Assembly: GCA_016713425.1 (NCBI GenBank)
Contig: JADJPE010000005.1
Coordinates: 1,984,001-2,048,000 of the forward strand
Direction: 5' to 3'
DNA from: Deltaproteobacteria bacterium
Lineage (GTDB): Bacteria; Myxococcota; Kuafuiibacteriia; Kuafuiibacteriales; Kuafuiibacteriaceae
Length of the DNA: 64,000 nucleotides
Shown here one piece after another: positions 7,934 to 16,930 of the stretch. The translations under genes were made by a program, and so were the position numbers. The notes under the pieces are model-generated. The model searched no databases, had not been told where the DNA came from, and was given only the letters and a program-made list of their open reading frames with translations. The stretch's first letter is position 1, and every line of letters starts with the position of its first letter.

Positions 7934-8440
7934 ATGACCGAACCGATGAGCAGTGCGGGCAAGATCGCCCAGGAGATGCTGAAGGAAGTTCAGTCGGCCA
8001 TGCGTGAGCAGGACCAGCTTGCTCAGGTGCAAGGGGCACCGGGTGCGGCGCCTGAGATCCAGTTCCGCGACGTCATTCAGAACGTTCAGTCTGTGAACCA
8101 GATCGACGGCATCGGGCCGATGAACGATGCGACGCATGTATTGCGTGCGGCGCGTGCGGGTCAGGTGTCGTCGGTTCCGGAGATTCCCGCGATCGGGCAA
8201 GCGGCCGACCAGCATCCGGCGCTGACGGGGATCCAGCGGGTGATGGAAGACGTCATGCAGGGGCAGAACAAGCTCGAGGAGATCATCAACCTTGGTTTGT
8301 CGGGCCGAAGCTTCAGCACGCCCGAGCTCCTTGCCATGCAGGCGAGCGTCTTCCGTTTTAGCCAGGAACTCGAGCTCACTTCGAAGGTCGTCGAGAAGGC
8401 GACCGCGACCATCAAGCAGACGATGAACACCCAGGTCTAG
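7934..8440 (+). CDS. sctI: Type III secretion inner-rod protein, SctI/YscI/HrpB-like
   Basis: A 168-residue protein with a strong AGGAGG ribosome-binding site. The last ~45 residues carry the pattern typical of SctI-family rods: STPELLAMQASVFRFSQELE followed by TSKVVEKATATIKQTMNTQ, that is, a conserved (P)xELLxxQ helix, the LxSKVVxKA motif and a terminal TxxTQ. Known rods (PscI, YscI, PrgJ) are 80-140 residues, so this one has a longer N-terminal region. The rod would pass through the periplasm between the export apparatus and the needle. This is the strongest evidence that the block from 4441 belongs to a non-flagellar type III secretion apparatus. Flagellar FliE-like function is the main alternative. 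Confidence 0.65.
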   Translation: MTEPMSSAGKIAQEMLKEVQSAMREQDQLAQVQGAPGAAPEIQFRDVIQNVQSVNQIDGIGPMNDATHVLRAARAGQVSSVPEIPAIGQAADQHPALTGIQRVMEDVMQGQNKLEEIINLGLSGRSFSTPELLAMQASVFRFSQELELTSKVVEKATATIKQTMNTQV

Positions 8441-8456
8441 TGCGGCGGTCGCCGCA
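8441..8456 (+). terminator. GC hairpin after the rod-like gene
   Basis: TGCGGC and GCCGCA pair perfectly around a GGTC loop immediately after the stop codon. There is no T-run, so it may be an attenuator or an RNA-stabilising hairpin and not an intrinsic terminator. Confidence 0.4.
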
Positions 8457-8462
8457 CGAATA

Positions 8463-10379
8463 ATGAGCATCATGCGGTCACGCGGACTCTTGGCGCTGCT
8501 TTTCGGCGTCGCTTGTACGGGCACGATCGAACGCGCGCGCGTCGAAGTCGAGCGAGACGGCGGTGGTGCGGCCGATTCACAGGCGCGAGACGGGGGGGCA
8601 GGTGATCGGCCGCTCAGTGAGGATGCGAGCGACGACCTCGACGCTGAGGGTGGTCGCGCGGATGGGTCGGGCGTCGCGGACGCGTCGGGTGCGGACGCGG
8701 GCCCTCAAGACGTGCCCAAATACCCGCTGTCCACGACGTTCGAATGGACGCGGCTTCAGCCGAGCGCGGATTCGCGCCGGTCTTACGTGAGCGCGAGCGG
8801 CGACGACGCGAACGACTGCGCGAGTGAAGCGAAGCCTTGTCGAACGATTCAGCGGGGACTTTCGCGTCTTCGCGACGGCTATCCCGATTGGCTCATGCTG
8901 AAGCGAGGCGATGTCTGGTACGAGGGCATCACGGCGCCGGACACGAGTTGGAGCATGTCCGGGCGAAACGAAAGCGAACCGATGGTGATCACCGCCTACG
9001 GCGACTCCGGACCGCGTCCGCTTCTCAAGACCGGTTACAACATTGGTTTTTGGCGGTTCCTGGACAACGATGTCCACGATGTTGCACTGGTGGGGATTCA
9101 TTTCAAAGCGCACACGCGCGACCCCTATTCATCTGAATACGAAGGCAATGGCTCGAACAGCGTCAACGCGGGCTTCCGATGGACGGGCGGTGGGCATACG
9201 AAAAACGTGCTGATCGAAGGATGCAAGTTCGAGTTCTACGGCTCGAACATCGTGATGCATCCGAGCAACGGCGCGCCCATGTTCGAGAACGTAAAGATCC
9301 GCGGCAATGTCGCGTATTCGGCATGGTATTCAGGGACGTATGCCCAGGGCCTCTTCGTCGACCGCATTCAGGGCCTCCTCATCGAAGGCAATCTCTTCGA
9401 TCGAAATGGTGGTTTGATCGGCTACGAAGGTGATCCGAACGGGATTGTGCCGCCCGATGTGAACGAAGAAGATGTCGCGGTGAGCTGGTTCGATCACCAG
9501 GCCTACATCAATTCGTTCAATCAAGACGTTGTCGTGGCCAACAACATCTTCACGGGCGGAGACGGTTGTCAGATGCGGGCCGGGGGCCTCGCGACGAACA
9601 ATCTCTTCACCCGCACCGTCAATGCCCTCGACGTCGGGGTGGCTTCGAGTCCAACGCCGGGTGGTGTCGCGGGACAGGTTGTCTACAACGTCTTCCTCGA
9701 GGGGGTCGACTTTCCGAAGAATCCGAGTATTCCGACCTACCGCGCCAACGGTATTCAGGTCGCGAACATCAAGGCCGAGGGCGGACTGCTGATCGAGCAT
9801 AACATCTTTGCGAATGATGCGAGTGAGGAGGCCTACGGGCGCGCGGTTCGTTTGAATGGAACCAACTGTGGAGACAACGGTGAGTCGTGCGCCGTCGACA
9901 ATGTCACTTTCCGAAAGAACGTCATCTACAACTGGCGCGGTGGCTTCCAGACCTACGGAAACACCGGCTCCCAGGTCGATCATGTTCGCGTCGAAGACAA
10001 CTTCATCCAGAATCCCGACGATGACCGAGCCTTCCTTCTTCATCTCGAAGGCGGTCTTGGGACGGGCAGCTTCGTGTTTTCGGGGAACGTGTACTTCCGA
10101 GGTGGAGATGCGAGATGGATGACGGTTGGCCAAGATGAAGTGAATTTCTCGACCTGGGTCGATCTCGCGTCCGAGTCCGACGCGAAGTCCCAAGCGCCCA
10201 ATTTCCCGGCCGCGTCGCGGACCCTCGGCCAATACAACGCGCTCCATGGCGGCCAGGCGACCCACGAGGATTTCATGAAGCGGGCTCGCGAGCAGTCGCC
10301 GTACGGCTGGAATCCCGGCCTCGAGGCCGCCGCCGTCAATCGATGGTTTCGCGAAGGCTTTGGTCTCGGGGAGCCGTAA
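8463..10379 (+). CDS. Right-handed parallel beta-helix lipoprotein
   Basis: A 638-residue protein with a short signal sequence and lipobox (LLFGVAC), then an Asp/Gly/Ala-rich linker to about residue 82. The rest is a right-handed beta-helix of the pectate-lyase/alginate-lyase type. It opens with YVSASGDDANDC and KPCRTIQRGL (a common entry motif for DUF1565-like helices) and continues with repeated turns such as VLIEGCKFEFYGSN and GLLIEGNLFDRNGG. Such proteins often bind or cleave surface polysaccharides, but no lyase active site was identified. An alternative ATG at 8472 is equally possible. It is separated from the rod-like gene by only 22 bases including a hairpin. Confidence 0.85.
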   Translation: MSIMRSRGLLALLFGVACTGTIERARVEVERDGGGAADSQARDGGAGDRPLSEDASDDLDAEGGRADGSGVADASGADAGPQDVPKYPLSTTFEWTRLQPSADSRRSYVSASGDDANDCASEAKPCRTIQRGLSRLRDGYPDWLMLKRGDVWYEGITAPDTSWSMSGRNESEPMVITAYGDSGPRPLLKTGYNIGFWRFLDNDVHDVALVGIHFKAHTRDPYSSEYEGNGSNSVNAGFRWTGGGHTKNVLIEGCKFEFYGSNIVMHPSNGAPMFENVKIRGNVAYSAWYSGTYAQGLFVDRIQGLLIEGNLFDRNGGLIGYEGDPNGIVPPDVNEEDVAVSWFDHQAYINSFNQDVVVANNIFTGGDGCQMRAGGLATNNLFTRTVNALDVGVASSPTPGGVAGQVVYNVFLEGVDFPKNPSIPTYRANGIQVANIKAEGGLLIEHNIFANDASEEAYGRAVRLNGTNCGDNGESCAVDNVTFRKNVIYNWRGGFQTYGNTGSQVDHVRVEDNFIQNPDDDRAFLLHLEGGLGTGSFVFSGNVYFRGGDARWMTVGQDEVNFSTWVDLASESDAKSQAPNFPAASRTLGQYNALHGGQATHEDFMKRAREQSPYGWNPGLEAAAVNRWFREGFGLGEP

Positions 10380-10387
10380 AGCGTCCG

Positions 10388-10409
10388 GCCGCCGTGGGCT
10401 CTAGGCGGC
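10388..10409. terminator. Hairpin between convergent genes
   Basis: GCCGCC (10388-10393) pairs with GGCGGC (10404-10409) around a ten-base loop in the 41-bp gap between two convergent genes. A short GTCTTT follows on the + strand. A bidirectional terminator role is likely but not certain. Confidence 0.45.
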
Positions 10410-10420
10410 GTCTTTGGTCG

Positions 10421-11032
10421 CTAAGGATTCGGTGGGACGACGGCCTCCATGGCTTCGACGATTTCGATCGTGCTTGTCTTGTGAGCCAAGAGCCATGCGC
10501 GGATTTCTTCGATCTCTCGCTTCGTCCGAACCATGATACAGCCATCGGTCCACGGTGTTGAGAACGCGAGGTTGACGACGGTCTCGGGGAGCCAGTCCGG
10601 TGGTCCATGAATTCCGATGGACCCGCCTGTGTAGCCGGCTGCTCGCTGCTGTCGGGTGGGATAGCCGACCGGTACGAACCACGTGAAGCCGCTGAATGAT
10701 TTCCGGGGCGCCCCGAGCGCGTAGCGCCCAAGCGGTGTCTTCTGGTCGCCCTGCTTGGTCTTTCCTGAACCGCCTTGGCCGAGATTCACGGGGTAGGAGA
10801 CGTCCGAGAGGCCGTCTTGGCACAAGTGGAGTCGGCGACTGCTGATTTCGACCACCACACCATTGGGCAGGATATCGCACGCGTTCGTCGCCGCCTCGTC
10901 CCCATCGATCGTCGCTTCGGGGTCCGGGGTCGGGGTTGAAGGGGGGGCCGAAGGCGGCTGACTTGCGGTCGCTGAAGCGGCAGCCGCAAGAGCGCAAAGA
11001 CTTGCAATCACCGAAAGAACGGCATGGCGCAT
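10421..11032 (-). CDS. L,D-transpeptidase (YkuD domain), secreted
   Basis: A 203-residue protein with an N-terminal signal peptide (residues 1-23, ending ASATA) and a Pro/Thr-rich linker. The YkuD fold occupies about residues 55-195. The catalytic signature is present: IHGPPDW around the conserved His, then TDGCIMV with the nucleophilic Cys. Such enzymes form 3-3 peptidoglycan cross-links or attach proteins to peptidoglycan in the periplasm. It is a stand-alone gene, divergent from nothing obvious and downstream of hppA in the same direction. Confidence 0.9.
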   Translation of the reverse strand: MRHAVLSVIASLCALAAAASATASQPPSAPPSTPTPDPEATIDGDEAATNACDILPNGVVVEISSRRLHLCQDGLSDVSYPVNLGQGGSGKTKQGDQKTPLGRYALGAPRKSFSGFTWFVPVGYPTRQQRAAGYTGGSIGIHGPPDWLPETVVNLAFSTPWTDGCIMVRTKREIEEIRAWLLAHKTSTIEIVEAMEAVVPPNP

Positions 11033-11092
11033 GTGGTCCTAACCGGTCGAAGTCGCCATGAATTCCCTTCGCAATGCGGGGTTGAATCGGCG

Positions 11093-13687
11093 CTACTTGA
11101 TGCCCCCGCTGGCGTCGCCGGAGCTGCGCTTACTCTGCCAGACAGCCCAACCGATGGCGGCGAGTGCGCCGAAGCTGACGACAACGCCGATCACGCGCGC
11201 CACGCCGAGTTCACCCCGCGGGGCGACGAGGTTGTAGGCAAGAACCGGCCCGAGGATCAGCAAGCTGACCATGTTCATGACCTTGATGAGCGGGTTGATG
11301 GCTGGGCCCGCGGTGTCTTTGAGCGGGTCGCCGACGGTATCGCCGGTCACTGCGGCCTTGTGGGCTTCCGAGCCTTTGCCGCCGTAGATTCCATCTTCAA
11401 TGAGCTTCTTGGCGTTGTCCCAAGCGCCGCCCGCGTTCGCCATGAATACGGCGAGGAGTTGGCCCACCAAGATCATGCCGGCGAGAAAGCCTCCGAGCGC
11501 ATGAGGGCCGAGCCCGAAACCGACGGCGGCGGGCACCATGATGGCCAGGAGCCCGGGGCCGACGAGTTCCTTTTGCGCCGTTGCCGTGCAGATGTTTACG
11601 ACGCGACCGTAGTTGGGCCGTTTCGTGCCGGCGACGATCTCGGGATCGCGAAACTGGGCGCGGCACTCGTTGACGATCTCGAACGCGGCGCGTCCGACGG
11701 CCCGAATCAGCATGCTACTGAAGAGGAACGGAATCGCGCCGCCGATCAGGAGTCCGATGAACACGAGCGGATCGGCGACCGTGATGCGTCCCGCTTCGGC
11801 GATGTACTGGCTCACGCTCATCTCTGCCAGCTTCTCTTCGCTGCCGACGGCGATCGTTGCAATGAAACTTGCAAACAAGGAGACGGCCGCGATCACGGCC
11901 GAGCCGATCGCGATGCCTTTGGTCTCGGCCTTGGTGGTGTTTCCTACTGCATCGAGGTCGGACAAGATACGTCGTGCGCGGACGGCGCTCCCCGGAGATT
12001 CGGCTTCCATCGCCTTCGGGTCGTAGGCCATCTCACCGATCCCGTTGGCGTTGTCGGCCACGGGGCCGAAAACGTCCATCGAGATGGTGTTGCCGGTCAG
12101 GGTCAACATCCCGATGCCGGTCATCGCGACGCCGTAAGCGACGAACATGGGCGGTGTGCCGACGTAGCAGAGCACGGAGAGAAGGAGCGCACCGACAAGG
12201 ATGGCGAGCGTCGCGACCGTGCTCTCGTACCCGAGCGCGAAGCCTGAGATGATGTTCGTGGCATGTCCGGTCTGGCAAGACCGCGCGAGATCTTGCACCG
12301 GCGGATACTTGGTATGGGTGTAGTAGCTCGTAACCTTGTTGAGCAAGATGGCGAGCAGGACCCCGATGAGGCACGTGAGCGCTGGCCTCATGTCTACCCC
12401 GCTCACGCCCCAGTTGACCCACCAAGGAAGCTTCGTCGGATCGCCCTGTGGGAAGGCGGCTTGGATCATGGGGTGACCGGCGATGTAGGCGTCGTCGAAG
12501 CGAAGATAGACGAACCCGAGGGCGAGGAAGCCTACGACGCTGATCGCGGAGCCGATCCAGAAGCCGCGATGCACGGCTTTGAGCGCGGTATCTGATGTGT
12601 CATCCGGACCGGCGCTTACCGTGTAGGTGCTGATGATCGACCCGAGCACGCCGATGCCACGAACGAGAAGTGGGAACAGAACACCCTTGAGTCCGAAGCT
12701 CGCCATGCCGAGGATCATCGCCGCGACGATCGTGACTTCGTAGCTCTCGAAGATGTCGGCCGCCATGCCGGCGCAATCGCCGACGTTGTCGCCGACGTTG
12801 TCCGCGATCGTGGCGGCGTTGCGTGGATCGTCTTCCGGGATGCCTTGCTCGATCTTGCCGACGAGATCGGCGCCGACGTCGGCTGCCTTCGTGTAGATGC
12901 CGCCTCCAACCCGCATGAAGAGGGCGAGGAGAGTACCGCCAAAGCCGAAGCCGAGGAGTGCTTCGTAGGCCTGCTCGCCGTAGATGAGGAAGATCATGGT
13001 GCCGCCCAACAGACCGAGGCCGTCGGTCAACATCCCGGTCACCGTGCCCGTTCGGTAGCCGAGCTGCATGGCTTCTCCATAATTCCTGCGGGCGGCTGCG
13101 GCGACGCGGAGGTTGCCGGCGGTGGCGAGCCGCATGCCTACGAAGCCCACCAGACTGCTGAAGATGGCGCCGACCAAAAACGCCAGCGCGCGTCCCCATC
13201 GGAACGCCTCGACCGACCCCGTGTAAAGCAACGCGAGCATGATCGTGAGGACGATGATGAGTGGACCGATCTTTCGGAACTGAGCCTCGAGGTACGCATC
13301 GGCACCTTCGCGGACTGCGCTTGCGACGGCCTGCATCGCGGGCGTGCCTACATCGGCGCGATAGATCTGACGCACGAGTGCGAGCGCGTACAGGAGGCCG
13401 GCGATTGCGACGCCGAGAACGGACAGGAGTGCGGCGATCTCGAGCGTCGAGTACTTGGGGTTGTAGAAGATCGAGAAGAATTCGAAGGGCGCACCCGGCT
13501 CTCCGTGCGCACCCACGTTGGCCTCCGAAATGGGTCCGAACAGAAGCCCACCCCCGAAGACAAGGCAAAGGAGAACGAGCCATCCCTTGCGTGGTCGTCG
13601 GCCGCGTTCGTTCCGCCACGCCAAGAGCATTCGTGGGAACGAATGCGCTCGAAGATACTGCATCGCTCGATTCACTTCATTTCTCAC
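11093..13687 (-). CDS. hppA: Membrane-bound proton-pumping pyrophosphatase, K+-independent type
   Basis: An 864-residue, roughly 16-helix inner-membrane enzyme coupling pyrophosphate hydrolysis to H+ pumping. The GTG at 13687 is chosen because GGAGGGG lies nine bases upstream. Hallmarks: GIYTKAADVGADLVGKIEQG with the substrate-binding Asp/Lys cluster, then DDPRNAATIADNVGDNVGDC, and the second motif DAVGNTTKAETKGIAIGSA. The Lys directly after NTT is the residue known to mark K+-independent H+-pumps; K+-dependent forms have Ala. It is somewhat longer than the usual ~700-800 residues, with an extra basic N-terminus and loops. Confidence 0.96.
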   Translation of the reverse strand: MRNEVNRAMQYLRAHSFPRMLLAWRNERGRRPRKGWLVLLCLVFGGGLLFGPISEANVGAHGEPGAPFEFFSIFYNPKYSTLEIAALLSVLGVAIAGLLYALALVRQIYRADVGTPAMQAVASAVREGADAYLEAQFRKIGPLIIVLTIMLALLYTGSVEAFRWGRALAFLVGAIFSSLVGFVGMRLATAGNLRVAAAARRNYGEAMQLGYRTGTVTGMLTDGLGLLGGTMIFLIYGEQAYEALLGFGFGGTLLALFMRVGGGIYTKAADVGADLVGKIEQGIPEDDPRNAATIADNVGDNVGDCAGMAADIFESYEVTIVAAMILGMASFGLKGVLFPLLVRGIGVLGSIISTYTVSAGPDDTSDTALKAVHRGFWIGSAISVVGFLALGFVYLRFDDAYIAGHPMIQAAFPQGDPTKLPWWVNWGVSGVDMRPALTCLIGVLLAILLNKVTSYYTHTKYPPVQDLARSCQTGHATNIISGFALGYESTVATLAILVGALLLSVLCYVGTPPMFVAYGVAMTGIGMLTLTGNTISMDVFGPVADNANGIGEMAYDPKAMEAESPGSAVRARRILSDLDAVGNTTKAETKGIAIGSAVIAAVSLFASFIATIAVGSEEKLAEMSVSQYIAEAGRITVADPLVFIGLLIGGAIPFLFSSMLIRAVGRAAFEIVNECRAQFRDPEIVAGTKRPNYGRVVNICTATAQKELVGPGLLAIMVPAAVGFGLGPHALGGFLAGMILVGQLLAVFMANAGGAWDNAKKLIEDGIYGGKGSEAHKAAVTGDTVGDPLKDTAGPAINPLIKVMNMVSLLILGPVLAYNLVAPRGELGVARVIGVVVSFGALAAIGWAVWQSKRSSGDASGGIK

Positions 13688-13767
13688 TGCTTTTCGCCCC
13701 TCCAGGCCTCGGGCGTCGGTCTTTTGCCTTGTGCGACGCCTGCGTCTTGTCGACCTTGTTCATCCGC

Positions 13768-13832
13768 TGTGCTGCCCGCTGTGCTGTGCCCCGCGGTGCT
13801 GCCCTGCTGTGCTGTGCTGCCCGCTGGTTAAG
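13768..13832. repeat. Imperfect GCTGTGCTGCCC-type tandem repeats in intergenic DNA
   Basis: The 168-bp gap between hppA and the next gene upstream on the same strand contains several copies of a degenerate GCTGTGCTG / CCCGCTG unit. No gene, promoter or clear hairpin was recognised in the rest of the gap. Confidence 0.6.
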
Positions 13833-13855
13833 CTGGCTTCTTGCCGCAGCATTGC

Positions 13856-14638
13856 CTACCCCGACTGCGCCGAGTACCACCACCGCGTGTGTTCGATCTC
13901 GAGCGTGCGTCGTTCCGGGAAGGGAAAGCCGATGATTTGGTCTTTGTTGCCCAGGTAAAAGCCACGGTTGATCGTACGAAAGAAGGCTTGAAGGTTGGGC
14001 GTCCTCGAGACGGTCTTCGTTGCTCTCTTTCTGCTCGTGCGCACCTGATCGAGACAATCGGCGAGATGCGCTGGGTTCTCGTAGGGAAGATAACCTGCGA
14101 TCTCGCCGGTGGGCTCCCGGTCGAGCAACAGGTCGGCGAAGAAGAGCGTCGGGACGTACAAGGGGACGTCAGGATCGGTCACGAATCGGCAGAAGTTCGT
14201 CGGGCTAAGGGATGAGCATATGAGCGGCGATACGGGCGCGAGCTCCTGGTACAAGTATTCCTTGGCTTCGGGACCGTCTTCAGCCGGCTTTGGCTCAATC
14301 GAGAGCACCCGACCATCCGAGGTGACCAAGTGGAGTCGGAGGATGGCTTCGATGTTGAGGTGCTCTAGCACGCGATAGATGCTGATGTACTTGCTCCGCT
14401 TTGGACTCCCGTCGGCATGCGAAGCGCAGCGTGTCTCGATGTCGTGAAGCCGAAAGCTGTCGGTGGCGCGTCGTCCGATCGGGTTCAGCTTCCCCCGATC
14501 CAGCTCAAAGAACATGAGTGAGCCGCGCGTCAGCTTGCGGGTGCCGGTCGCCATGTAGTGCGCGAACGCTTCGGGTTCGAGCTGGGAAGCCACCAGCGCC
14601 TCCGAACGGAAGCACAGCATGTAGAAGTGGATGTCCAT
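13856..14638 (-). CDS. Conserved-looking cytoplasmic protein of unknown function
   Basis: A 260-residue protein. The ATG at 14638 is preferred to an upstream in-frame start (14752) because GGAGGG lies just before it. It is soluble with no signal peptide or membrane helix and mixed alpha/beta composition. It begins MDIHFYMLCFRSEAL and has the segment SLMFFELDRGKLNP near residue 40. The upstream part of the frame overlaps the promoter region of the divergent yedI gene, which also argues for the shorter form. I do not recognise the family. Confidence 0.65.
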   Translation of the reverse strand: MDIHFYMLCFRSEALVASQLEPEAFAHYMATGTRKLTRGSLMFFELDRGKLNPIGRRATDSFRLHDIETRCASHADGSPKRSKYISIYRVLEHLNIEAILRLHLVTSDGRVLSIEPKPAEDGPEAKEYLYQELAPVSPLICSSLSPTNFCRFVTDPDVPLYVPTLFFADLLLDREPTGEIAGYLPYENPAHLADCLDQVRTSRKRATKTVSRTPNLQAFFRTINRGFYLGNKDQIIGFPFPERRTLEIEHTRWWYSAQSG

Positions 14639-14760
14639 GGGCCCTCCGGCGCGGAAGGTTGCATCAAGGCGCACTTGGAGTCTAGGTATGCCCTTTTTGG
14701 CTCGACGCGGTTCAAGTTCCGCTCGACGTTTTGCGTCGCGCGGGTGAGACACGCAGCATC

Positions 14761-15867
14761 ATGGCTGGAACGAGCCTCCTCGCCCTCATCGACGACATCG
14801 CATCGGTTCTCGATGACGTGGCGCTCATGACCAAGGTCGCCGCGAAGAAGACCGCCGGCGTGCTGGGCGACGATCTCGCGCTCAACGCCGAGCAGGTCTC
14901 TGGTGTCCGGGCCGATCGCGAGCTCCCGGTCGTTTGGGCCGTTGCGAAGGGTTCGCTCCGCAACAAGTTCATCCTCGTGCCGGCGGCGCTCGTGATCAGC
15001 GCTGTCGCGACTTGGATCATCACGCCGCTCTTGATGGCAGGTGGTACATTTCTCTGCTTCGAGGGGTTCGAGAAGCTCAAGCACGCCCTCGAGCGTCGAT
15101 ACGGGCGGCGTGCGAGCGAGGACCAGCCCTTGCCCGGGCCCGGGTCCGGGCACAGGCACAGGGATGGGAATGAGCACGGCCAGGCCGAATCCTCGGCACT
15201 CGAACGCGCCCCGGCCGAGCCCGCAGATCTTCATGCGTACGAGCAGCGGAAGATCCGCGGCGCGATCCGGACCGACTTCATCTTGTCGGCGGAGATCGTC
15301 GTGATCGCTTTGGGAACGGTGCGCGATGCTTCACGGGTCACTCAGGTTGTCGTCATCTCAGGTATCGCGCTTCTGATGACGGTCGGCGTCTACGGGGTGG
15401 TCGCGGCCATCGTGAAACTCGACGACCTCGGACTCTATCTCGTTCGGAGCGCGGCTTTGGAGGCCACTTCGAAGGCCACTTCGAAGGCTACTTCGAAGGC
15501 TACTTCGAAGGCGACCGTTTCGGGGGCTGGGGCGTCGTTGACCTTTTCGATTCGCACGAAACGATTCCTCGGACAACGTCTCGTCTCGCTTGCCCCCTCC
15601 TTGATGAAGCTGCTGGCGATCGTGGGCACCGCCGCCATGTTCACGGTCGGGGGTGGGATTCTCGTCCACGGGCTCCCGGTCGTCGAGGCGGCCGTCCATT
15701 TCTTGGAAGCTCTGGCGCACCGTCTGCCGGGCGTGGGAACTGTGGTCGCGCCGCTGGTGCCCACGTTGCTTGGGGCCTTGGTTGGCGTCGTCGCGGGCGC
15801 GCTTGCGTTCGGACTTGCGAGGCTGGGCGCCTGGGTTTGGCGTCAGCGGATCCGGCCCAGGACATAG
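14761..15867 (+). CDS. yedI: DUF808 family inner-membrane protein (YedI)
   Basis: A 368-residue protein. The ATG at 14761 is chosen because the family start motif MAGTSLLALIDDIASVLDD follows directly. Further hallmarks are AAKKTAGVLGDDLALNAEQV and ELPVVWAVAKGSLRNK. Several membrane helices follow (near residues 75-100, 180-220, 280-310 and 335-360). E. coli YedI is about 305 residues; this one is longer because of a charged, Gly/His-rich loop near residue 120-150 and an (Ala-Thr-Ser-Lys) repeat loop near 235-250. Function in the family is unknown. It is divergent from the gene at 14638 and overlaps the convergent methyltransferase gene by 25 bases. Confidence 0.92.
   Translation: MAGTSLLALIDDIASVLDDVALMTKVAAKKTAGVLGDDLALNAEQVSGVRADRELPVVWAVAKGSLRNKFILVPAALVISAVATWIITPLLMAGGTFLCFEGFEKLKHALERRYGRRASEDQPLPGPGSGHRHRDGNEHGQAESSALERAPAEPADLHAYEQRKIRGAIRTDFILSAEIVVIALGTVRDASRVTQVVVISGIALLMTVGVYGVVAAIVKLDDLGLYLVRSAALEATSKATSKATSKATSKATVSGAGASLTFSIRTKRFLGQRLVSLAPSLMKLLAIVGTAAMFTVGGGILVHGLPVVEAAVHFLEALAHRLPGVGTVVAPLVPTLLGALVGVVAGALAFGLARLGAWVWRQRIRPRT
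15463..15510 (+). repeat. 12-bp in-frame tandem repeat (four units) in yedI
   Basis: Four units of GC(C/T)ACTTCGAAG encode Ala-Thr-Ser-Lys in a predicted cytoplasmic or periplasmic loop. The units differ only at one synonymous position, so the expansion is recent. Confidence 0.95.
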
Positions 15868-16814
15868 GTTGAGCCGTAGTACAGGTATTCGAACCGATGG
15901 CCTGCCTCGGAGAGGAACTCCTGAAAGGCCTTGAACTCGTGGTCCTGCCAGCCATAGTAGCCAATCATCTCGTCGATGTGGATCCACGTACCTGATTGGA
16001 TGCGTGGCCGCAGGTGGCTCAGAACGACTCGCGTGGATGAGTACAGGTCGCAGTCGAGGTCCAGGAAGGCGACGTTGCCCGGATTCTCGCTCCCCCAAAT
16101 TGGCAGTGTGTCCTCGAACCAGCCGGCATGAAGCGTAACGTTGTCGCGAACCTTGGGCATGGAACCACGGAGATCGAAGGAGCCGGCCGCCGAGTAGGAC
16201 CAATTCTCAGGAAGACCTTGGAATGAGTCGAACCCATCGATGCGGCGGCTCGGCCACAGGTCGGCGAGCGCGTTGATGGATCCGCCCTTATAGACGCCAA
16301 ATTGGAGAATGTGGCCATCGGCAGGAATCGACGCCGCGACCTTCCGCCAGGCCGCCGTCTTGGTGGGGAGATACATGGCCGAGCGCATGTTCTCGTCGAT
16401 GAAGTCATACGTCGATTGTGCCGCCCGTCGGTGACGTTCATCCATCAGCGCGTACCATCGACGGTTCGTAACTTCTTTCAGGTAACGAGCGCTGAAGTCA
16501 CTGGTCTCCTCGAGATCCCGTTGAGCCGACATCCATGCTTCCGCGGCGACCGTCGATATGCGGCGAACGACGTCCCATCGAGGGTCACGACCGTCCACTG
16601 CTTCTCTGACGAGACGCTTGTAAGATTTGCGGGCGAAATTGAGCAAAGATGTCCGGATGATCTTCGGGAAATGTTTGGCCACGAGCGCGGATGCCATCGA
16701 GCGCATTGTTCTCAAGGTTTGGGCGCACCGGCAAGCTCGGACCTGTTCAGCCCGTGCTGAGTCCCACCCGTGCGCTTGAGCCAAAGGGCTGGCATATTCG
16801 CTTTCCTGGTTCAT
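15843..16814 (-). CDS. TylF/MycF-type class I SAM-dependent methyltransferase
   Basis: A 323-residue protein if started at ATG 16814; ATG 16706 is an alternative and neither has a strong ribosome-binding site. The SAM-binding region is clear: HILQFGVYKGGSINALADL, followed by RRIDGFDSFQGLPENW, then VAFLDLDCDLYSSTR, and a metal-binding-like HIDEMIGYYGWQDHE. This is the macrocin O-methyltransferase (TylF) family, which methylates sugar hydroxyls in natural products or surface glycans. The first ~150 residues form a helical N-terminal extension. No glycosyltransferases are nearby, so the substrate is unknown. Confidence 0.85.
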   Translation of the reverse strand: MNQESEYASPLAQAHGWDSARAEQVRACRCAQTLRTMRSMASALVAKHFPKIIRTSLLNFARKSYKRLVREAVDGRDPRWDVVRRISTVAAEAWMSAQRDLEETSDFSARYLKEVTNRRWYALMDERHRRAAQSTYDFIDENMRSAMYLPTKTAAWRKVAASIPADGHILQFGVYKGGSINALADLWPSRRIDGFDSFQGLPENWSYSAAGSFDLRGSMPKVRDNVTLHAGWFEDTLPIWGSENPGNVAFLDLDCDLYSSTRVVLSHLRPRIQSGTWIHIDEMIGYYGWQDHEFKAFQEFLSEAGHRFEYLYYGSTYVLGRIR

Positions 16815-16866
16815 TGACCCGGCGGGAGGAAACAAAGGTATGACACGCGAACACACCAGGCAGAGC

Positions 16867-16930
16867 CGGCAGAGCGGACTCGGCCGGCAGAGCGGACTCG
16901 GCCGGCAGAGCGGACTCGGCCGGCAGAGCG
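16867..16930 (+). repeat. 18-bp tandem repeat (3.5 units) at the start of a lipoprotein gene
   Basis: Three perfect units of CGGCAGAGCGGACTCGGC and a partial fourth lie between the divergent starts of the methyltransferase and the lipoprotein. Read from ATG 16840, which has GGGAGG ten bases upstream, they encode Arg-Gln-Ser-Gly-Leu-Gly units. From ATG 16963 they would be untranslated leader. Confidence 0.95.

Noticed and set aside
11024..12247. + strand frame (407 codons) opposite hppA
   Set aside because: Antisense shadow of the conserved pyrophosphatase; it shows no recognisable motif and a charged, His/Asp-rich composition.
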